Source of the DNA: Acanthopleura granulata
Lineage: Eukaryota > Mollusca > Polyplacophora > Chitonida > Chitonidae
DNA length: 64,000 nucleotides
Reading direction: 5' to 3'
Assembly: GCA_016165875.1 (NCBI GenBank)
Contig: JABBOT010000002.1
Span: 3,869,540-3,933,539 of the forward strand
Shown: one piece after another, positions 40,408 through 53,664 of the stretch
Numbering within the stretch: the stretch's first letter is position 1
Layout: the number at the start of each line of letters is the position of its first letter
Notes under the pieces: generated by a model
The model's input: the letters and a program-made list of their open reading frames with translations, nothing else
The model's database searches: none
Told to the model about the DNA's origin: nothing
Translations under genes and position numbers: made by a program

Positions 40408-41598
40408 AAATCAAGCTGATAACATGCAAATCTTGACTTACATCAGTTTCAATCCATAGAATGGCCAGGCCTGGCATTAGCCTGAAAAGTGAATCTGCAA
40501 ATATCATATCCTCAGTGTACATAAAATTCTTGCATCTTTAATACGTCCACAGTTGTGAACTGTACAATATAAAGAGGTAAAGAACTGAAGGATGGACTTC
40601 ATGGTGTGCGTTGCAGTGAATGTCAGAATTTTAAAATAGCACACTGAATCCATCTGGATGGGCTACATGACATGTCACTCGATATTTCTGGTTGACACCT
40701 GCGGCGAAACATAAATACTTGCACGCTACCCTTTCCAGTCACAAGTTGCAAACAGACTTTGGTGCTCTTGTGTTATTCGTAAAAAGGCACTTGAAATAAA
40801 GGCTCCATTTCCAATTAACTGTTTAAATAACTATCGAGTTCAGTGATCACAAAACACCATGCACTGACGGAAAATAAGAGACTTCCAGCTTTGTTCCAGT
40901 GTTGTTGACCAAATCTCACGTGGTCATGTTGAACGATTGCGACAATCGTAAGTTGGCTTGACATTGCCCATGTGGATGATTTGTTAGTGACTTCGTGCAG
41001 ATTTGCAAGTAAGTAGCATTTCCTCGATGTTTCAGAAGCGCTCGTGAGTTAGTCTGACAGACAAATATGATACTGTCACCAGGAAGATAGGGTTTTATGA
41101 TTATCAACAAAGTAACAAGTGCGGTGATGATAAGGTGCTTCTCAGGGTTACCCAGGGTTCAGTTTCTGATATGCCATAAACATCTACGGATGACAATGTT
41201 TGTGGAAATACATTGTAACTCTCGCAGCATGTACACGACACTGGAGGAAGTGAGAGGTACATTATTGAAACTTTGACCACAGTCATAATTCCTGTTTTGG
41301 CACATTAGAGGATAGCCAAGGATCTCGGCTGTGGTCTTTTAATATGGGGTTATGGTCGAAGAATAGCAGGGGAATGTTTGACTTGTTGAACTAGGGTTAG
41401 GCGTAGATTTCAGCCGAGGAGCTATGCAGGTTTAAATAGTGGTATTTAAAAATAGCTTCACATGACATACATGAACCAGGTAAAACTGAGATAAACTATG
41501 TTCTTCAAGACATTTCCTGTTCTTCTGCGAAATTTTTTCACATTCTGTTGCCTTTACGACCAGTAAATCCAATATAATTCATATTAGTGACTTACGCT

Positions 41599-41767
41599 CA
41601 CGTGCGTTGTCGATAACTTGGCCTAGTCATTTGTGTTGTTGCTCTCCGCTCGTGCATCTGTGGTTGACCTTTAAGCAAATTGATTGAAGGCGTAGATTTT
41701 TTTAGTATGGTTTTAATTTTCAAGATATGATGTCACAGAAAGGTCAACCCGCAATGAGCATGCGCGC
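41599..41767 (+). promoter_or_regulatory. Candidate UTP14 promoter motifs
   Basis: A CACGTG E-box at 41,599-41,604 and an NRF1-like TGAGCATGCGCG (one mismatch to consensus) around 41,756-41,766 lie about 500-700 bases before the UTP14 start codon, in a locally CpG-richer segment. Myc/Max E-boxes and NRF1 sites are common in ribosome-biogenesis promoters, so the context fits. The start site is not visible. Confidence 0.4.
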
Positions 41768-42278
41768 CTCATTGATACTGATTTAAACAGCATGGCATCA
41801 TGTGCCAGCTGACCGTATTGTCTACTTCAACTAAGAGTTACTTGAGAATGTTAAGTAGCAATTGTGGCAAAATGTGCGCAAATATTTCAGTTTTTTTAAT
41901 TAAAGTGCTTTATGTATTTGGGAAGAGTCTAATGCACATACAGCAGAATTGAACAGTGATGTAGCACTGTACAAGCATTATTTCGCCCTCGGGCTAAGGG
42001 TGGCCAGCGGCCCCTGCATATCAGTAAATATAAGCCATCTTTAGGCTGTGGTCTGGAGCTAAGTAGAGGAGTGTTTTCCAATCCGAAAAGGTTATTTCAT
42101 AAATTCCGTGATTTAAAGTGTGCCCAGGCATGAACAATACATTTTAGTCTGAAAATGTTTTACGAAATATGTTTTCAAATTACATCTAAAGTTATATTTT
42201 ACGGGTTGAAATTGTCGAGGATTTAAGGTAATATTACTCTATATGAGTATTCTAATGCCCTTTCAGAATATCAAGAGG

Positions 42279-45200
42279 ATGGAGGATAGCTTAGATCTCT
42301 TTGGAGACAACTCCTATGATAGTGATGAACAGGTGAGCATGAAATGGGCAGCTTGTGTTATTTCAGCATGAAATATATCTCATCTTTATTTTGCACACTT
42401 AGAACTTTTGTCCAAGATGGCGCACATGTTTGAATTCACATTTACATGTGATCCGGTCACCAGCGGTGCTCGAATTTCAAATCAGAGATCTATACTAATT
42501 AGTAGTTCTATCCTGGCCCTATAAGTTCAAGAAAAAAAGCAGTCTAACTTGGCCTGAATTGTACTAAAACTAATCCCCGCAGTATTTAATAGTCAGTGAC
42601 TATATACCATGTTATTCTGGTCTCCGATGCCCAGCTAATGTAAATAAAACAAACAAGATATGTTTTGACATGTGTCACATTAGATTTACTTTGTAGATCT
42701 TGGAGACCAAAATAACCTGATATGTAATCCCTTATATATCCAGGAAGTAGTTTTAATACAGGTTACATTTTCATAATTCCGATCACATTTCCACATTGTA
42801 GACTATCAGTCCAACTTCAAACGAGAAATTTTAATGGAGCTTGCAACAGAGTCTTTTATGTCAATTCCAGCTCATTAAACTTAGATGGTGTACAACTTGT
42901 CCTAAACAAGTGAGCCAACCACATCCAGTGTGAAAAGTTAATTAGCCTTTGGGTTGTGGTTCTGTTGTTGGAATATTGTTCTTTAACATATTTTATACAT
43001 GTAACTGAGAAAAATGAAAATTTTTTAAGCATCTTTTGTTTTGATTTACAGGATGATGATGATGAAGACAGTTACAAACATGCCAAACTGCTGGATGCCA
43101 TTTCATCACTAGATGGCAAGAAAAAGTAAACATTTTAAAGTGTTCAAAATTCATGTTTTATAACAATCCAAATCTTAGCAGGGAGACGTTGTGTTAATGT
43201 ACTGACTGTCAGCCTGAGTGAGAAATATCCTAGTGGTTAACAAGCATGACAGCTGCAGGAGCAAAATACTTTCTAATAACTAAACTGATAAACCTAATGA
43301 GCTCAAATTGTCCTCTATGACAGAAATTGTTTTGCATTTCTTTTCTTTTTGTGTTTTGGCACAAGGCGAAATATCTGTGTTCAAAATATGTGTCACATCA
43401 TTTAAAACATTGCTAAATTTCTGAATTTGGGTACCGATACATGTACTTATGCATGTGTCATTCCACATATAGACAACGGACCAGGAACTGTTAGCCGCTT
43501 CTCAGGACACACTAACTGAATGAAGCAGGCCAGACAGCAGTCATTTGCTTTGGTGGCTTGAGTATCATACTAAAACATTTTAAATACAGTGGCATGGGGA
43601 CCATTTTGCTACATTGAAATGTCAGGAAGTGAGGAAATAACTTGAAAAAGATGTATCCCTCCAAACAACTGAACAAGTTTTTGATAATGGAGTTGATCAT
43701 GGATTATGATGTTTGTACCTGCTTTGTGTGCAGATTTCTTTACCTTGAAGAAGTTTCTCATGTCGTTCAAAGTGTACAGTGAGGAACTACAAAGTCTGCT
43801 AAAACTTGGAAGAACTGTGTGTAGTATCTGAATTCTGTCTTCTTACTTTTCAGACCTTCTGCTTCTCAGCGGACTGTGCTGGCCAATCAGATATCAGAGT
43901 TTAATTTCTCGTCTACAAAAGGTACATGAACTGGTGCTTATTTTGTCCTAAAGCATTCAAAACTAGGCTGCACTTTGTAAATTAAATTTGTAAATGAAGA
44001 ACAGTTTACATGCTCCATTTTGTTTCAAATCTGTTTCCAGTGTGGATCTGGAAGAATTTGAGAAAATAAACCAAAATGTTTTAAAGTCACTACCTCTGTC
44101 ACTACGTTAATTCCTATCATTTTTGGGGTATTTGGTTTTTCCTTATTAGCCAGTACATAAATAAGGGAATCAGGAATTCATTGTTGCTTTGTCATCACAT
44201 GGTTAGTCCATCTAGCGAATAACATGCCTATACCTTTACCTTGCTGAAAAACTCGAAGAGAAATGTACTGCTTTGCTTTCAGCAGTACAAGTATCTGTCC
44301 CGGAAAATAAGAAGAATGACTTTACTTTCCATTACCCTCTGTCCACTAGTAGAATAGTCCAATCCTTCTTGAGTCTGACTCATTTCAAGTTTGTCTTTCC
44401 TCAGCTAATTTGTATTATGTTTGACACAGACCATGGTAAAGTGAAGCTTCATGAGTTAGTCGGGACACTTCGGGACACCACTAGTCATGGCACGCTGAAA
44501 AAACAACTCCGGGCTGTCCAGAAGAGGGCAAAGGTGGTTGCTACACCCCTGCCCAGGCATGAACAGGAGAGGGTAAGGGATATAACAGCACCAAAACATT
44601 TAACAGGTGTAAAAAATGTATTTGGACATCTGGTTGACAGACATGTATTTGCAACAATGTTGATCATGATTTGTTAAATGTATGTTCTTAATTGTGAATT
44701 CGGAGAGGGTTGTATAATGCAGATCTTCTGTCAGTGGACCAGTGTTGTATAGACTGTCATGGCTTTTGAAAAATTGCTTTGAACATAAAGCGACTTGGTT
44801 ATCAAACGTCACATGCATGTTTCAACTATTTAGGTAACAAGACCTTCGTGTAGATTATACTGCATGTAGGTGGAGTTCAGATAATTTGATTGTGATGAGT
44901 TAATTATAAATGTAATGTCAGAGCTATAAATGTAACGTCAGAGCTATACTGGTGACTGACGTCAGATTTACCATGTGTCTTTACAGTTTTTACGCCGAAA
45001 ATGTTTGATACACTCAATTCTGATTAAATTAATATGGTTAAGACAAGAAAAATAAGAGACAGTGTGTGAACATTACAAGACTTCATGTTCTCAAAATATT
45101 GACAAACTTAAGCATACAGAATAACGATTTTTCAGTGTAAACGAAATTATACAAGACAAAAATTTCCACAAAACTGAGTACTGGAATGGTTACTTGTGGG

Positions 45201-48200
45201 TTTTAGAAAACCAGCAATGTATTTCTCCTTTCAGATTCAGAGAGGTTTGGCGTATGAGACCACATCAAAGGAGATTTCTAAGTGGGATCCAGTGATTGAT
45301 AAGAATAGGAAGGTAGTACTATACATTTCGTGTTATTACGTTATTTAATATATTTAGTATTGTGTTGCAGGAAGGCTATTATAGCAGTATATAAATATAC
45401 CGTTAATTCGTAATAAATTTTATGCGGTTGATTCCTGTTTTAAGAATGTGATATCTGAGCATATTTATTATCGTTTTCCAAGGTGATGAATTTATTATCA
45501 CATTTACATGTACACATGCTTTCATTTTCATGACACTCATGGTTCTCATGATATCATTTACCCAATGTGTTATTCATGTTTGTTTGATTACAGGCAGAAC
45601 AGCTGAAGTTCCCTCTTCAGCAGCCAGACTTGAAAGTGGTGACAAGAACAGATGAATTCGTCAAAAGATTCCAGGTGAAGAATACTTTTATATTTGACAT
45701 ACCTGAAAAGAGTTACCCAACATTTCTGTTATCCCTCACTTTGAGAAAGTGGCAAGATTTATGTCATCCAAGCTATGTTATTTTGAATCAAAGTTACATC
45801 AAGAATGCAATGAAGTCATACAGGCTACAGGTCCAGAAAAAGTCTCGTTAATATATTAATTAAATGGCTCTTCCAAGGCATTTAGGCTTTCTACGAAGAT
45901 AAATAAGATGTGTTGAGGTAACAATTTTATGGTTACATTGTAACATGAACAAAAAATATTTTCATGTCACTAAAACATCATTATGCAAATTTGAGTGTGT
46001 TTGCACATATGTAATTGATGTCACTCAAAAATTTCCCTTGAAATTAATCAAGTTAGGTTATATTACCTGTTTGGAAAGCATTCTTATCTTAGTGTGGCGT
46101 ACTTCAGATTAATACATGTGTATGTTACAAAGTCTACATGTACCTGGACTTGTTGTTGTGGAGAAGAAATGTCCAATGTTTAGCGTCGTGTTTTCAGGCG
46201 CGAACCCCTCTGGAGAAGGAGGTTGCAGCTCTGTTACATGGCAGTGACAGTGTGCTGGAGAACACCCAGGTCCTGACACCTGCTGAACAGAGAGCTCTAG
46301 ACGCCATGAGTCTGGAAGAGGTAGATTCAACTGCACTCATTATTTTCAGGTTTTATTATAACATCTTCAGATAGATCTTCCATGTATCAATCAAAAATTG
46401 GGTTGCTCAGTACTCGTCTTCACCTGTCCTCTTGATTCTTAGGTTTTCTGGCAAGCTTTGATGATATCATTTTCATCTGTACTCATCTTTAGTAGGTTTT
46501 CTGGCCAGAGCTACTGATATCATTTTCAACTGCAATCATCATTCTCATGCTTTAACTGTACTCTTGATTGTCAGGTTTTCTGGCAAGATCGGCTGATATC
46601 ACCTTCAACTGTACTCTTCATTGTCAGGTTTTCTGGCAAGATCTGTTGAAATTTTTAACTGTACTCTCTGTTCTCATGCTTTCTGGCAAGATCTGCTGAT
46701 ATCATCTATAACTGTACTCTTCATTCTCATGCTTTCTAGCAAGGTCTGTTGAAATTTTTAACTGTACTCTTTATTCTCATGCTTTCTGGTAAGATCTCTT
46801 GATATCTGTAACTGTACTCTTCATTCTCAATTTTTTTGGCAAGATCTGCTGATATCATTTTTAACTGTACACTTCATTGTCACGGTTTCTGGCAAGATCT
46901 GCTGATATCTCATCAACTGTACACTTCATTCTCATGTTTTCTTGCAAGAGGTACTGATATCATCCATGGATTAATCAAAAGTTGAGTTACTGGGTACTGT
47001 GTTTAATATACTTGTCTGATTCTAAAAGTTCTGTTCATCATAGTAAGTCGTATTGAAATAATCATGTTTGGATGAGGATGATATCCTACTTAAAAATTTA
47101 AGTTTCAGTGTCAAAAAGTAATATTTTATGATGTGTTTGTGTCTAAAATGCACTGTTTGGGGGTAAATGTTTATGGCAAATACAGTATATCTTGAGACTG
47201 GCAACTTGATAACAAAGCATTTTGGCAAGATTAATGTTTTGAGTATCAAAATATTATCTGAAAGTCGAGTCACACATTCAAGCATTTGCTGACTTAAGTG
47301 GTGAAGGGAGCTGTTCTCAAACAACCACAACTCCTGGACCATTGAAGAACTGTTTTCAGCCTCAGCCAGGATGGTTGGTCATGTACCATCACCTGATGAC
47401 ATCCATTGGGTTTTCACCTGATTGTGATCTATGTACTCCTTCTATAAACCTTGAAACTGTCATGTTAGAAGCTAAATATTCAAGGGTTTTTTTTGTTTTC
47501 TTATTTCAAAGGCTAGAATGCGTCGAGCAGAACTTCAGAAGTACAGAGCACTGCTGTCCTATAAAGAGGCCAAGGCAAGATGGCAGAAGAAGATCAAGAG
47601 TAAAAGGTTTGTGTTTAGGGGAATTGACATGATCATAACTGAGGGACATCACACCTTCACATATACACTTTTCGATACTGACAGGTCATCACATACTTGC
47701 GGTCTCAGTGTCATATATTCATTGCATACAGGCATTTTCCAGGTGTGTGCAAGTGAATATTAGCCATCATAGTCTCAAGTACAAAGGTGTGTGCAAGTGA
47801 ATATTAGCCATCATACTCTCAAGTACAAAGTGTGTGCAAGTGAATATTAGCCATCATACTCTCAAGTACAAATGTCATGTGAGGTAGCTTTAGTTAATTT
47901 AACTCAGGATTTGCAAAGAAACTATTCTGGAACCAATGCTGCTGTTTTGGTTTGTAAACGTGAGGCAAATTTCTGATTGAAAATTTGAGGAAAAAGCATT
48001 ATTTACTAAAAATTAAGTGATGCCTAAGGCATATACTTTTGCGAATTACTTGGCTGGCCAGTTTGACCACCCACAAAGTCTAACAACCAGCACTTTTTCC
48101 TGTGGTTTAAAATTGAAGTAAATGTTGAAAAGTAATTATTGTTGGATCTTTACCCCTGAATCCATCATCTTTTCACTTCCCTTGATTTCTTGTGGCCTGG

Positions 48201-51200
48201 ACTTCATGTTTAAACCCTTAACAAACTTTTTGTAAATTTGCCTCACAGCTACCACAAACACTTGAGGAAGTCAAAACAGAAAGAAGAGCTGAAGGCAGTA
48301 GAGGAACTGAAGAAAAATGACCCTGAGGCTTACATGGAGAAAATGAAACAGCTGGAGAAAGACAGAATTGAGGTAGATCTCCAGAGTATTATGTGCTGTC
48401 TAGACTGTCAAGGGGCCACCAAGGCTGAGGGACTAGCGTGCTAGAACAGCACAGTGATCCAGGAGCCTCTCACAAATGTGGTGGCTGTGAGTTGAAGTCC
48501 AGCTCATGCTCCTCTCATGAATTTTTGTTTGACCATAGATGGGAAGGCCTGGAAGCAGCATGCAGATAGTTGTGGGTATCCCCTGAGCTCTGCATGGCTT
48601 TTTTTCCACCATAATGCTGGACATCATTGTATGAGTGAAATATCCTTGAGTACGGAGAGTAAAATTCAAATCAAATAAATAAATAGACAACTTTCTCTTT
48701 TCGTACAACAAGTGTAAAATGTGTTTCATTTAAATTTGACAAATGAAATAATATGTCATTGAAGGAGAGTTTGGATTCGGGTTGATAATTGTAAGCAAAT
48801 TTAAGGCAACCAAAAAAAAGAACAGAAAAAAAATGTAGATTATAATGGATATTCACAAAATTTTTTCGATTTTTTGTTTACATTGATATTCTTCTCCTAG
48901 CTAATGTTTGATGTGTGTAGGTATTTAAATGTGAATGGTTCATTTATTTAAAATGTAAAACTGTTAATAGAAACATGAATACATTGTTACAATTAAGGCT
49001 TACTGCTTTTTCTGTGAATTCAGTACACCTGCTCTAAGAAATAGGAACAGCTTGATACAAGACTGGATTTGTTTTCATGATGTTGTGTTCTTGAATTCTT
49101 TGTGTTCAATCCTTGGGACTTTGTTGACGATAAGCAGTCTCACCTTTGTTGAAGATCACTAATCTTTGGTTGAAGATCAATTGTCTCTGGTTGAAGATCA
49201 CTTATCTTTGGTTGAAGATCAATTATCTTTGGTTGAAGATCACTTATCTTTGGACAACATTGCATGTACATCACCCATGTGGAACTTTGTCAGTAACTTC
49301 CAGTGGTCAGTGTTTCACCCCATTTTCTTTAGTTTCCTCCATCCATAAACGGACTGCCATTGTATAAGTGAAAAATTTTTCAGTTATATCGTAAAAAACT
49401 TATTATCAATTGCTTAATGAACATTTCGGTTTTCAGGAGCGCATGAATCTGAAGCACAGAGGGGGCAGCAAGTTTATACAGAGACAGAAAATGTACTCCA
49501 AGTATCAGGACCAGGTCAGTGATGGGGAAGTTTGCTCTCAGATACTGGAAGAGATGCCGCATCTTGTCTAGGTGTAGATCTAGAGGAGGTTACATGAAAT
49601 GTAATGAGATGTCACAAAATTGAATAAATCAGTTGCCACCATTCAGTAGCACAGTTCTCTTGTATTGTTCTGTTGAGCAGGGGTAAACATGTGAAGACTT
49701 AATGTCAGGCTGTGAATGTTATGTTTATTTATGACGTCGAAAAATACATCAGAAAAGGAATCATTTACAGTTGTTTACTACGGAAGTATTATCATTATCT
49801 GCTGAATGCATTTATGCATCAGGTAATGGATCTTATTGGGTGAATAGGGGCCTCCATGGCTCAGTCGGTTAGCACACTATCGCAGAACAATGACCCGAAG
49901 CCTCCCACCAATGCGGTCGCTGTGAGTTCAAGCCCAGCTCATGCTGCCTTCCTCTCCGGCCATATGAGGGAAGGTCTGCCAGCAACCTACAAATGGTCGT
50001 GAGTTTCCCCCAGGCTCTGCCCGATTTCCTCTCACCATAATGGTGGTCGCCGTCTTATAAGTGAAATATTCTTGAGTACAGCATAAAACACCAAGCAAAT
50101 AAATAAATAAATAAATAAATAAATATTGGGTGAGTAACTTGCCTGGGGTAATTTTTTTTTTGTTTTATCTTGATAGGAAGAGTTTTTCAAAATAACCACT
50201 GAATGAATTTTATATAAACCAGGGGTTATGGTATCGTTTCCAAATCTAATTATTTGAAGCTTTTTAAAAAACATAGATGAAGACTAAGTATGGCTTTTAT
50301 CAATCCATGTGTTCTTAAATTTTCCGCAGGCTCGTCAAGCAGTTCAAGACATGTACCAAAAAAGCAGAGAACTAACTCAGAAAACTGGTGTGGAAAGTGA
50401 TAGTGATGACAGTGTAGCCAGCATGGAGAGTGCAGAGGAGCTCCACCTGGTAGAGGATGCAAAGGGGAGTAACCCATGGATGTCTGTGAATGCTGGGAAC
50501 AAAATTAGAACCAAGACTTCTGCTGACTGTACAGGAGATTTAGCTGTGGAGAAGACAAATGAGGATGTTCATGATGAGTCGCTTGTTAAGGAGATGGAAG
50601 CACCTGAAATTGATGTTAATGAGGATGAAAAAGATGTTGAAAGCCCGGCTGAGTCTTCAAAAGAAGAGGAAGATAAAGTTGAATCAAAACATAAGAGTAA
50701 TTCAGAAGAGAAAACTTGTACATCTGCTTCTGGTATGAAGAAAGCTGTTTTGAAAAAGGGAAATAACTCTGTGGATAGCAAATTGGACATAGATGAACTG
50801 TTTGAAAAATTAGACAAAAATGGATACGAAACCGTGAAACCGACCAAGGAAAAGCAGACCAAAAAGAAAAAGAAGCCTTTGCCAGAACAAAAACACCTAC
50901 GTAATGAAGAAGATGAGGAAGAGGAAACTGTTATACAGGAATCATTAACAAAGAAATCAAATTTTGAGGACTTTGATCTTATAGACGAAGATGATGAGGA
51001 AGAGAGGCAACTCGTGAAAAAGACAAAACAAGTGCCAAAAGAGGAAAAATCAAAAGGCAAAAACTCTGTAAAGAACATAGATGAGGTTTATGTGGACCCC
51101 AAGAAACTGTTTTCTCTGGAAACCAAAATCCAGCGAGCATCTCTTCCTGACATGGTGGCTAACGATGATGAAGACATTCCTGAAGACGAGCAGAGGATGA

Positions 51201-53664
51201 CTATCGCTGAGGCATTCGCAAATGATGACGTGATAGAGGAGTTCACGCGTGAGAAACAGGAGGTCAGAGAACGACAGAAAGCAAAGGACATTGACCTGAC
51301 CTTACCTGGCTGGGGTCAGTGGGGCGGCACAGGTCTCAAGGTTAATAAGAAGAAAAGGAAAAGGTAATTTGCATGTGGAGGTAAATTTTTTCTTTGCAAG
51401 TAAGTCGCCGAAAGTCTGTGGTTTACTCCACGCTCTCGGTTTCTTCCATCCATCGTATAAGTGAAAAACTTGTTGAGCATGGCATCAGACATCAGCAATT
51501 CAATGAATGATGTACCAATATAGACATATAGTTATAGGTTATTGGCCTGTATGGCTCTCTGTAGACGAGTCCTTGGGCTTTGGGAGACATGCAAAGCCAT
51601 ATATACAATAAGCTATTTATTTTACACCCACTTACTTATTGTAATTAAAAATGAGTTGAACACTACATAAGTAACTGTCAGCTGTCAAGAAAAGTTTGTA
51701 AATTTTTCATTTTTGTGAAATCCCAGTGAATTGTGTTGTCCCATATCAGATCACTCTGTCTCACGACAATGCTATTATTCATTCCACTCTTGGTGAATGT
51801 TATTGTCACGAAGTCACAGAGAAAGTGAGCTGAGTAATTCATTTGGTCATTGACGTCACATCGTTACATTGCAAGTGTCTAATATGAGATGGTATTGGAC
51901 AGTTGTTGGTTACTACATAATATCATTGGAGCCAGACAGTTACGTACATGTAATCATTCTAAACATTGCTTTGATATTGTTATCGAAAGTGCTCGTGTGT
52001 TTCCTATGATGAAATTGTATTGAATATCTATATGAAATTGTATTGAATATCTATATGTAAGTTTACACTTGTGTTGCTTGTTTTAGATTCCTCATTAAAG
52101 CCCCACAAGGTCCCCCAAGGAAAGACAGGAAACTAGGAAACGTTATCATCAGTGAACGGAAAGATGATGCCATAGCTAAACATCAGGTAAACCATCCAGT
52201 CAGTGTTCAGAGCGAACATTATGTCCACAGCTCCCCCGTCTTTCTCACCTCACGACATCATATCAGTCAATCATAACACCTTCGCAAATTAGCCCCCAAC
52301 TTTTTCACCAAATGTTTGCACATATCTGTACATGCTTTTATCAGTTTCACTGAACAAAATCTTCAGATTTTCTTTTATCTTCTTTAGTGGCTTTCATATC
52401 CACAGTATCATCATTTAATTAAAACCATGATGCATGTATCATGGCTGATTTGACTTTAACCTTAACGTATTTCCATGACATATTTGTAAGGTGCCTCTGA
52501 TGTCCCAACTTTTGAATACAACCTGAAGGTTGTTGAACTGCAGCCTTCATGCCGAGAACAGGGAACAAATTTGTTTTCATCCCATTGGGAATTACAGACT
52601 CAGTGTGAAATGGTTTGGATGGATGATTGAGCACTCTCTACAAGGCTGTGGCCTGTGGGACTGGGATCAGAATTCAGCGATATGTCACAGGGCTGAACTT
52701 CTTCAAAACATGTACAGCACAGCTAATGTGACACAGGTTTTAATGAAAGTGGCCATCAAATTTGAATCTATTTAACTCGTGGACAACCATACGTGGGAAG
52801 GTCTGTCAGCAACCTGCGAATGGTCGTGGGTTTCCCACAGGCTCTTCCTGGTTTCCTCCCACCATAATGTTGTCCACTGTCATGTAGGTGAAATATTCTT
52901 GAGTACAGCATAAAACACCAATCAGTATAATAAATAATTGAGTCAATGTTTGGACAATGCCAAGTGCAAAAGACGGATGTTTAAAAGTAATTTTGTAGAC
53001 CACCATTCTGCTGTAGTGATCAGCTGATGTGCGTACCAGACATCCCTTACAGCCCATAATTCAATTTATACCCACAACCAGACGTGTTCAGGACTTCCAG
53101 CTTGGCTTAAGTTTGGACTCAGCAATAGGACACTCATTGCCATTTTTTTGACCACTGAGGTACCTTTCCTTGCTCACCATGATGACATCACATGAAAGGC
53201 AGAATGACATTACAGTAGTAACTGATGCATTGCAACATGGGAATCATTGCCCTCCAGTAAACAATGGCAGAATGTCATGGCTTTAAAATTATTCTGCCTG
53301 TAGATTTAATTGTAGATTTAATGAAAACCACAACAAAGACAGGTGTGATTTTCTTCTGATGTGATACGTTTATCGTTTCCAGGTCAGCCACCTGCCGTTC
53401 CCGTACACCAATGTTCAGCAGTTCGAGAGGAGTATTCGTGTCCCTGTTGGCAAAACGTGGAACCCCGAGACAGCATTCAAGAAGATGACCAAACCTAAAG
53501 TTGTTACCAGGCTTGGGGCTGTCATAAAACCCATGGACAAAAGTGAAATGTTCCAGAAAGAAAAGCACCATAGGAAGAAAGCAGACATTACATTCTCAAA
53601 TGATGGTGGAAACAAAAATCCTAAGAAGGGAAAGAAATTTAGTCATAAACCAAAAAAAAGTTAG
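42279..53664 (+). CDS. U3 snoRNA-associated protein 14 (UTP14)
   Basis: Nucleolar component of the small-subunit processome, needed for 18S rRNA maturation. In yeast it activates the helicase Dhr1. Coding exons: 42279-42332, 43052-43125, 43854-43921, 44430-44572, 45235-45312, 45594-45674, 46198-46320, 47512-47606, 48249-48372, 49437-49514, 50330-51363, 52087-52186, 53383-53664. All phases agree and give 777 aa (human UTP14A is 771). Family landmarks in order: acidic start MEDSLDLFG; SKWDPVIDKNRKAEQLKFPL; ARTPLEKEV; SLEEARMRRAELQKYRALLS and a basic helix KARWQKKIKSK; then ERMNLKHRG, ARQAVQDM and a long acidic/Lys-rich middle in exon 11. Near the end are LPGWGQWGG, a KKKRKR nuclear-localisation-like patch and RFLIKAPQGPPRKDRKLGNV. 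The C-terminus is basic. No defects are seen. Confidence 0.96.
46440..46965. repeat. About 53-bp minisatellite in a UTP14 intron, about 10 copies
   Basis: Diverged tandem units share TTTCTGGCAAGATCTGCTGA, then TATCATTTTCAACTGTACTC and TTCATTCTCATG. Unit lengths vary from about 50 to 60 because some copies lack the TATCAT block. The array begins about 120 bp after the exon ending at 46,320. Because neighbouring copies share indel variants, recent unit duplication is likely. Confidence 0.85.
47742..47872. repeat. 44-bp tandem repeat, 3 copies
   Basis: Three almost identical units of 44, 44 and 43 bp (start GGTGTGTGCAAGTGAATATT) lie 135 bp after the exon ending at 47,606. The very high identity between copies suggests recent expansion or an assembly-sensitive site. 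Confidence 0.92.
48410..48688 (+). mobile_element. Diverged SINE, (AAAT)n family, directly after a UTP14 exon
   Basis: A head-like TAGCGTGCTAGAACAGCACA, a body with GTGGCTGTGAGTTGAAGTCC, and the tail GTGAAATATCCTTGAGTACG followed by AAATAAATAAATA. It begins only about 40 bases after the exon that ends at 48,372. No clear target-site duplication remains. Confidence 0.8.
49149..49253. repeat. 21-bp minisatellite, 5 copies with two alternating variants
   Basis: Five 21-bp units (TTGAAGATCACTTATCTTTG type) alternate between a GATCACT and a GATCAAT form, giving a 42-bp higher-order period. The unit is open in two plus-strand frames and reads as a 7-residue repeat such as LVEDHLS. It lies in an intron with no splice support, so it is not coding. 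Confidence 0.88.
49290..49400 (+). repeat. 5'-truncated SINE fragment
   Basis: Degenerate GTTTCCTCCATCCATAAACG, then GTATAAGTGAAAAATTTTTC. This matches the 3' third of the SINE family. It ends about 40 bases before the UTP14 exon at 49,437. Confidence 0.55.
49844..50123 (+). mobile_element. Intact tRNA-derived SINE, (AAAT)n family
   Basis: The head has ATGGCTCAGTCGGTTAGCAC and GGTCGCTGTGAGTTCAAG, the body AAGGTCTGCCAGCAACCT, and the tail GTGAAATATTCTTGAGTACA followed by about seven AAAT units. It is flanked by TATTGGGTGA at 49,834-49,843 and 50,124-50,133, a direct target-site duplication. At about 280 bp it is the same family as the copy at 40.2 kb. Confidence 0.92.
51405..51512 (+). repeat. 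5'-truncated SINE fragment
   Basis: Contains a GGTTTACTCCACGCTCTCGG-like body and GTATAAGTGAAAAACTTGTT, then GAGCATGGCATCAGACATCA and a CAATGAATGA-like end. It is a degenerate SINE 3' portion in the UTP14 intron after exon 11. Confidence 0.5.
52783..52940 (+). repeat. 5'-truncated SINE, (AAAT)n family
   Basis: The body ACGTGGGAAGGTCTGTCAGC and GGTCGTGGGTTTCCCACAGG lead into GTGAAATATTCTTGAGTACA, then GCATAAAACACCAATCAGTA and AATAAATAAT. The tRNA-like head is missing. Confidence 0.8.

Larger units (their letters stand above)
39741..42266. other. Intergenic region between E2F7/8 and UTP14
   Basis: Holds one minus-oriented SINE fragment, one intact SINE copy and the candidate UTP14 promoter (all listed separately). 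No other gene is supported. The last 200 bases end in a TCTAATGCCCTTTCAG acceptor just before the UTP14 start exon, so there may be an upstream non-coding exon that I cannot place. Confidence 0.6.
42333..53382 (+). other. Introns of UTP14
   Basis: Twelve GT/AG introns of roughly 0.25-1.2 kb, A+T-rich, with no second gene that I can support. They hold SINE copies and fragments plus minisatellites at about 46.4, 47.7 and 49.1 kb (listed separately). Two short direct repeats also occur: 21 bp near 44,907-44,950 (TATAAATGTAAYGTCAGAGC) and 22-23 bp near 52,012-52,057. Confidence 0.8.
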
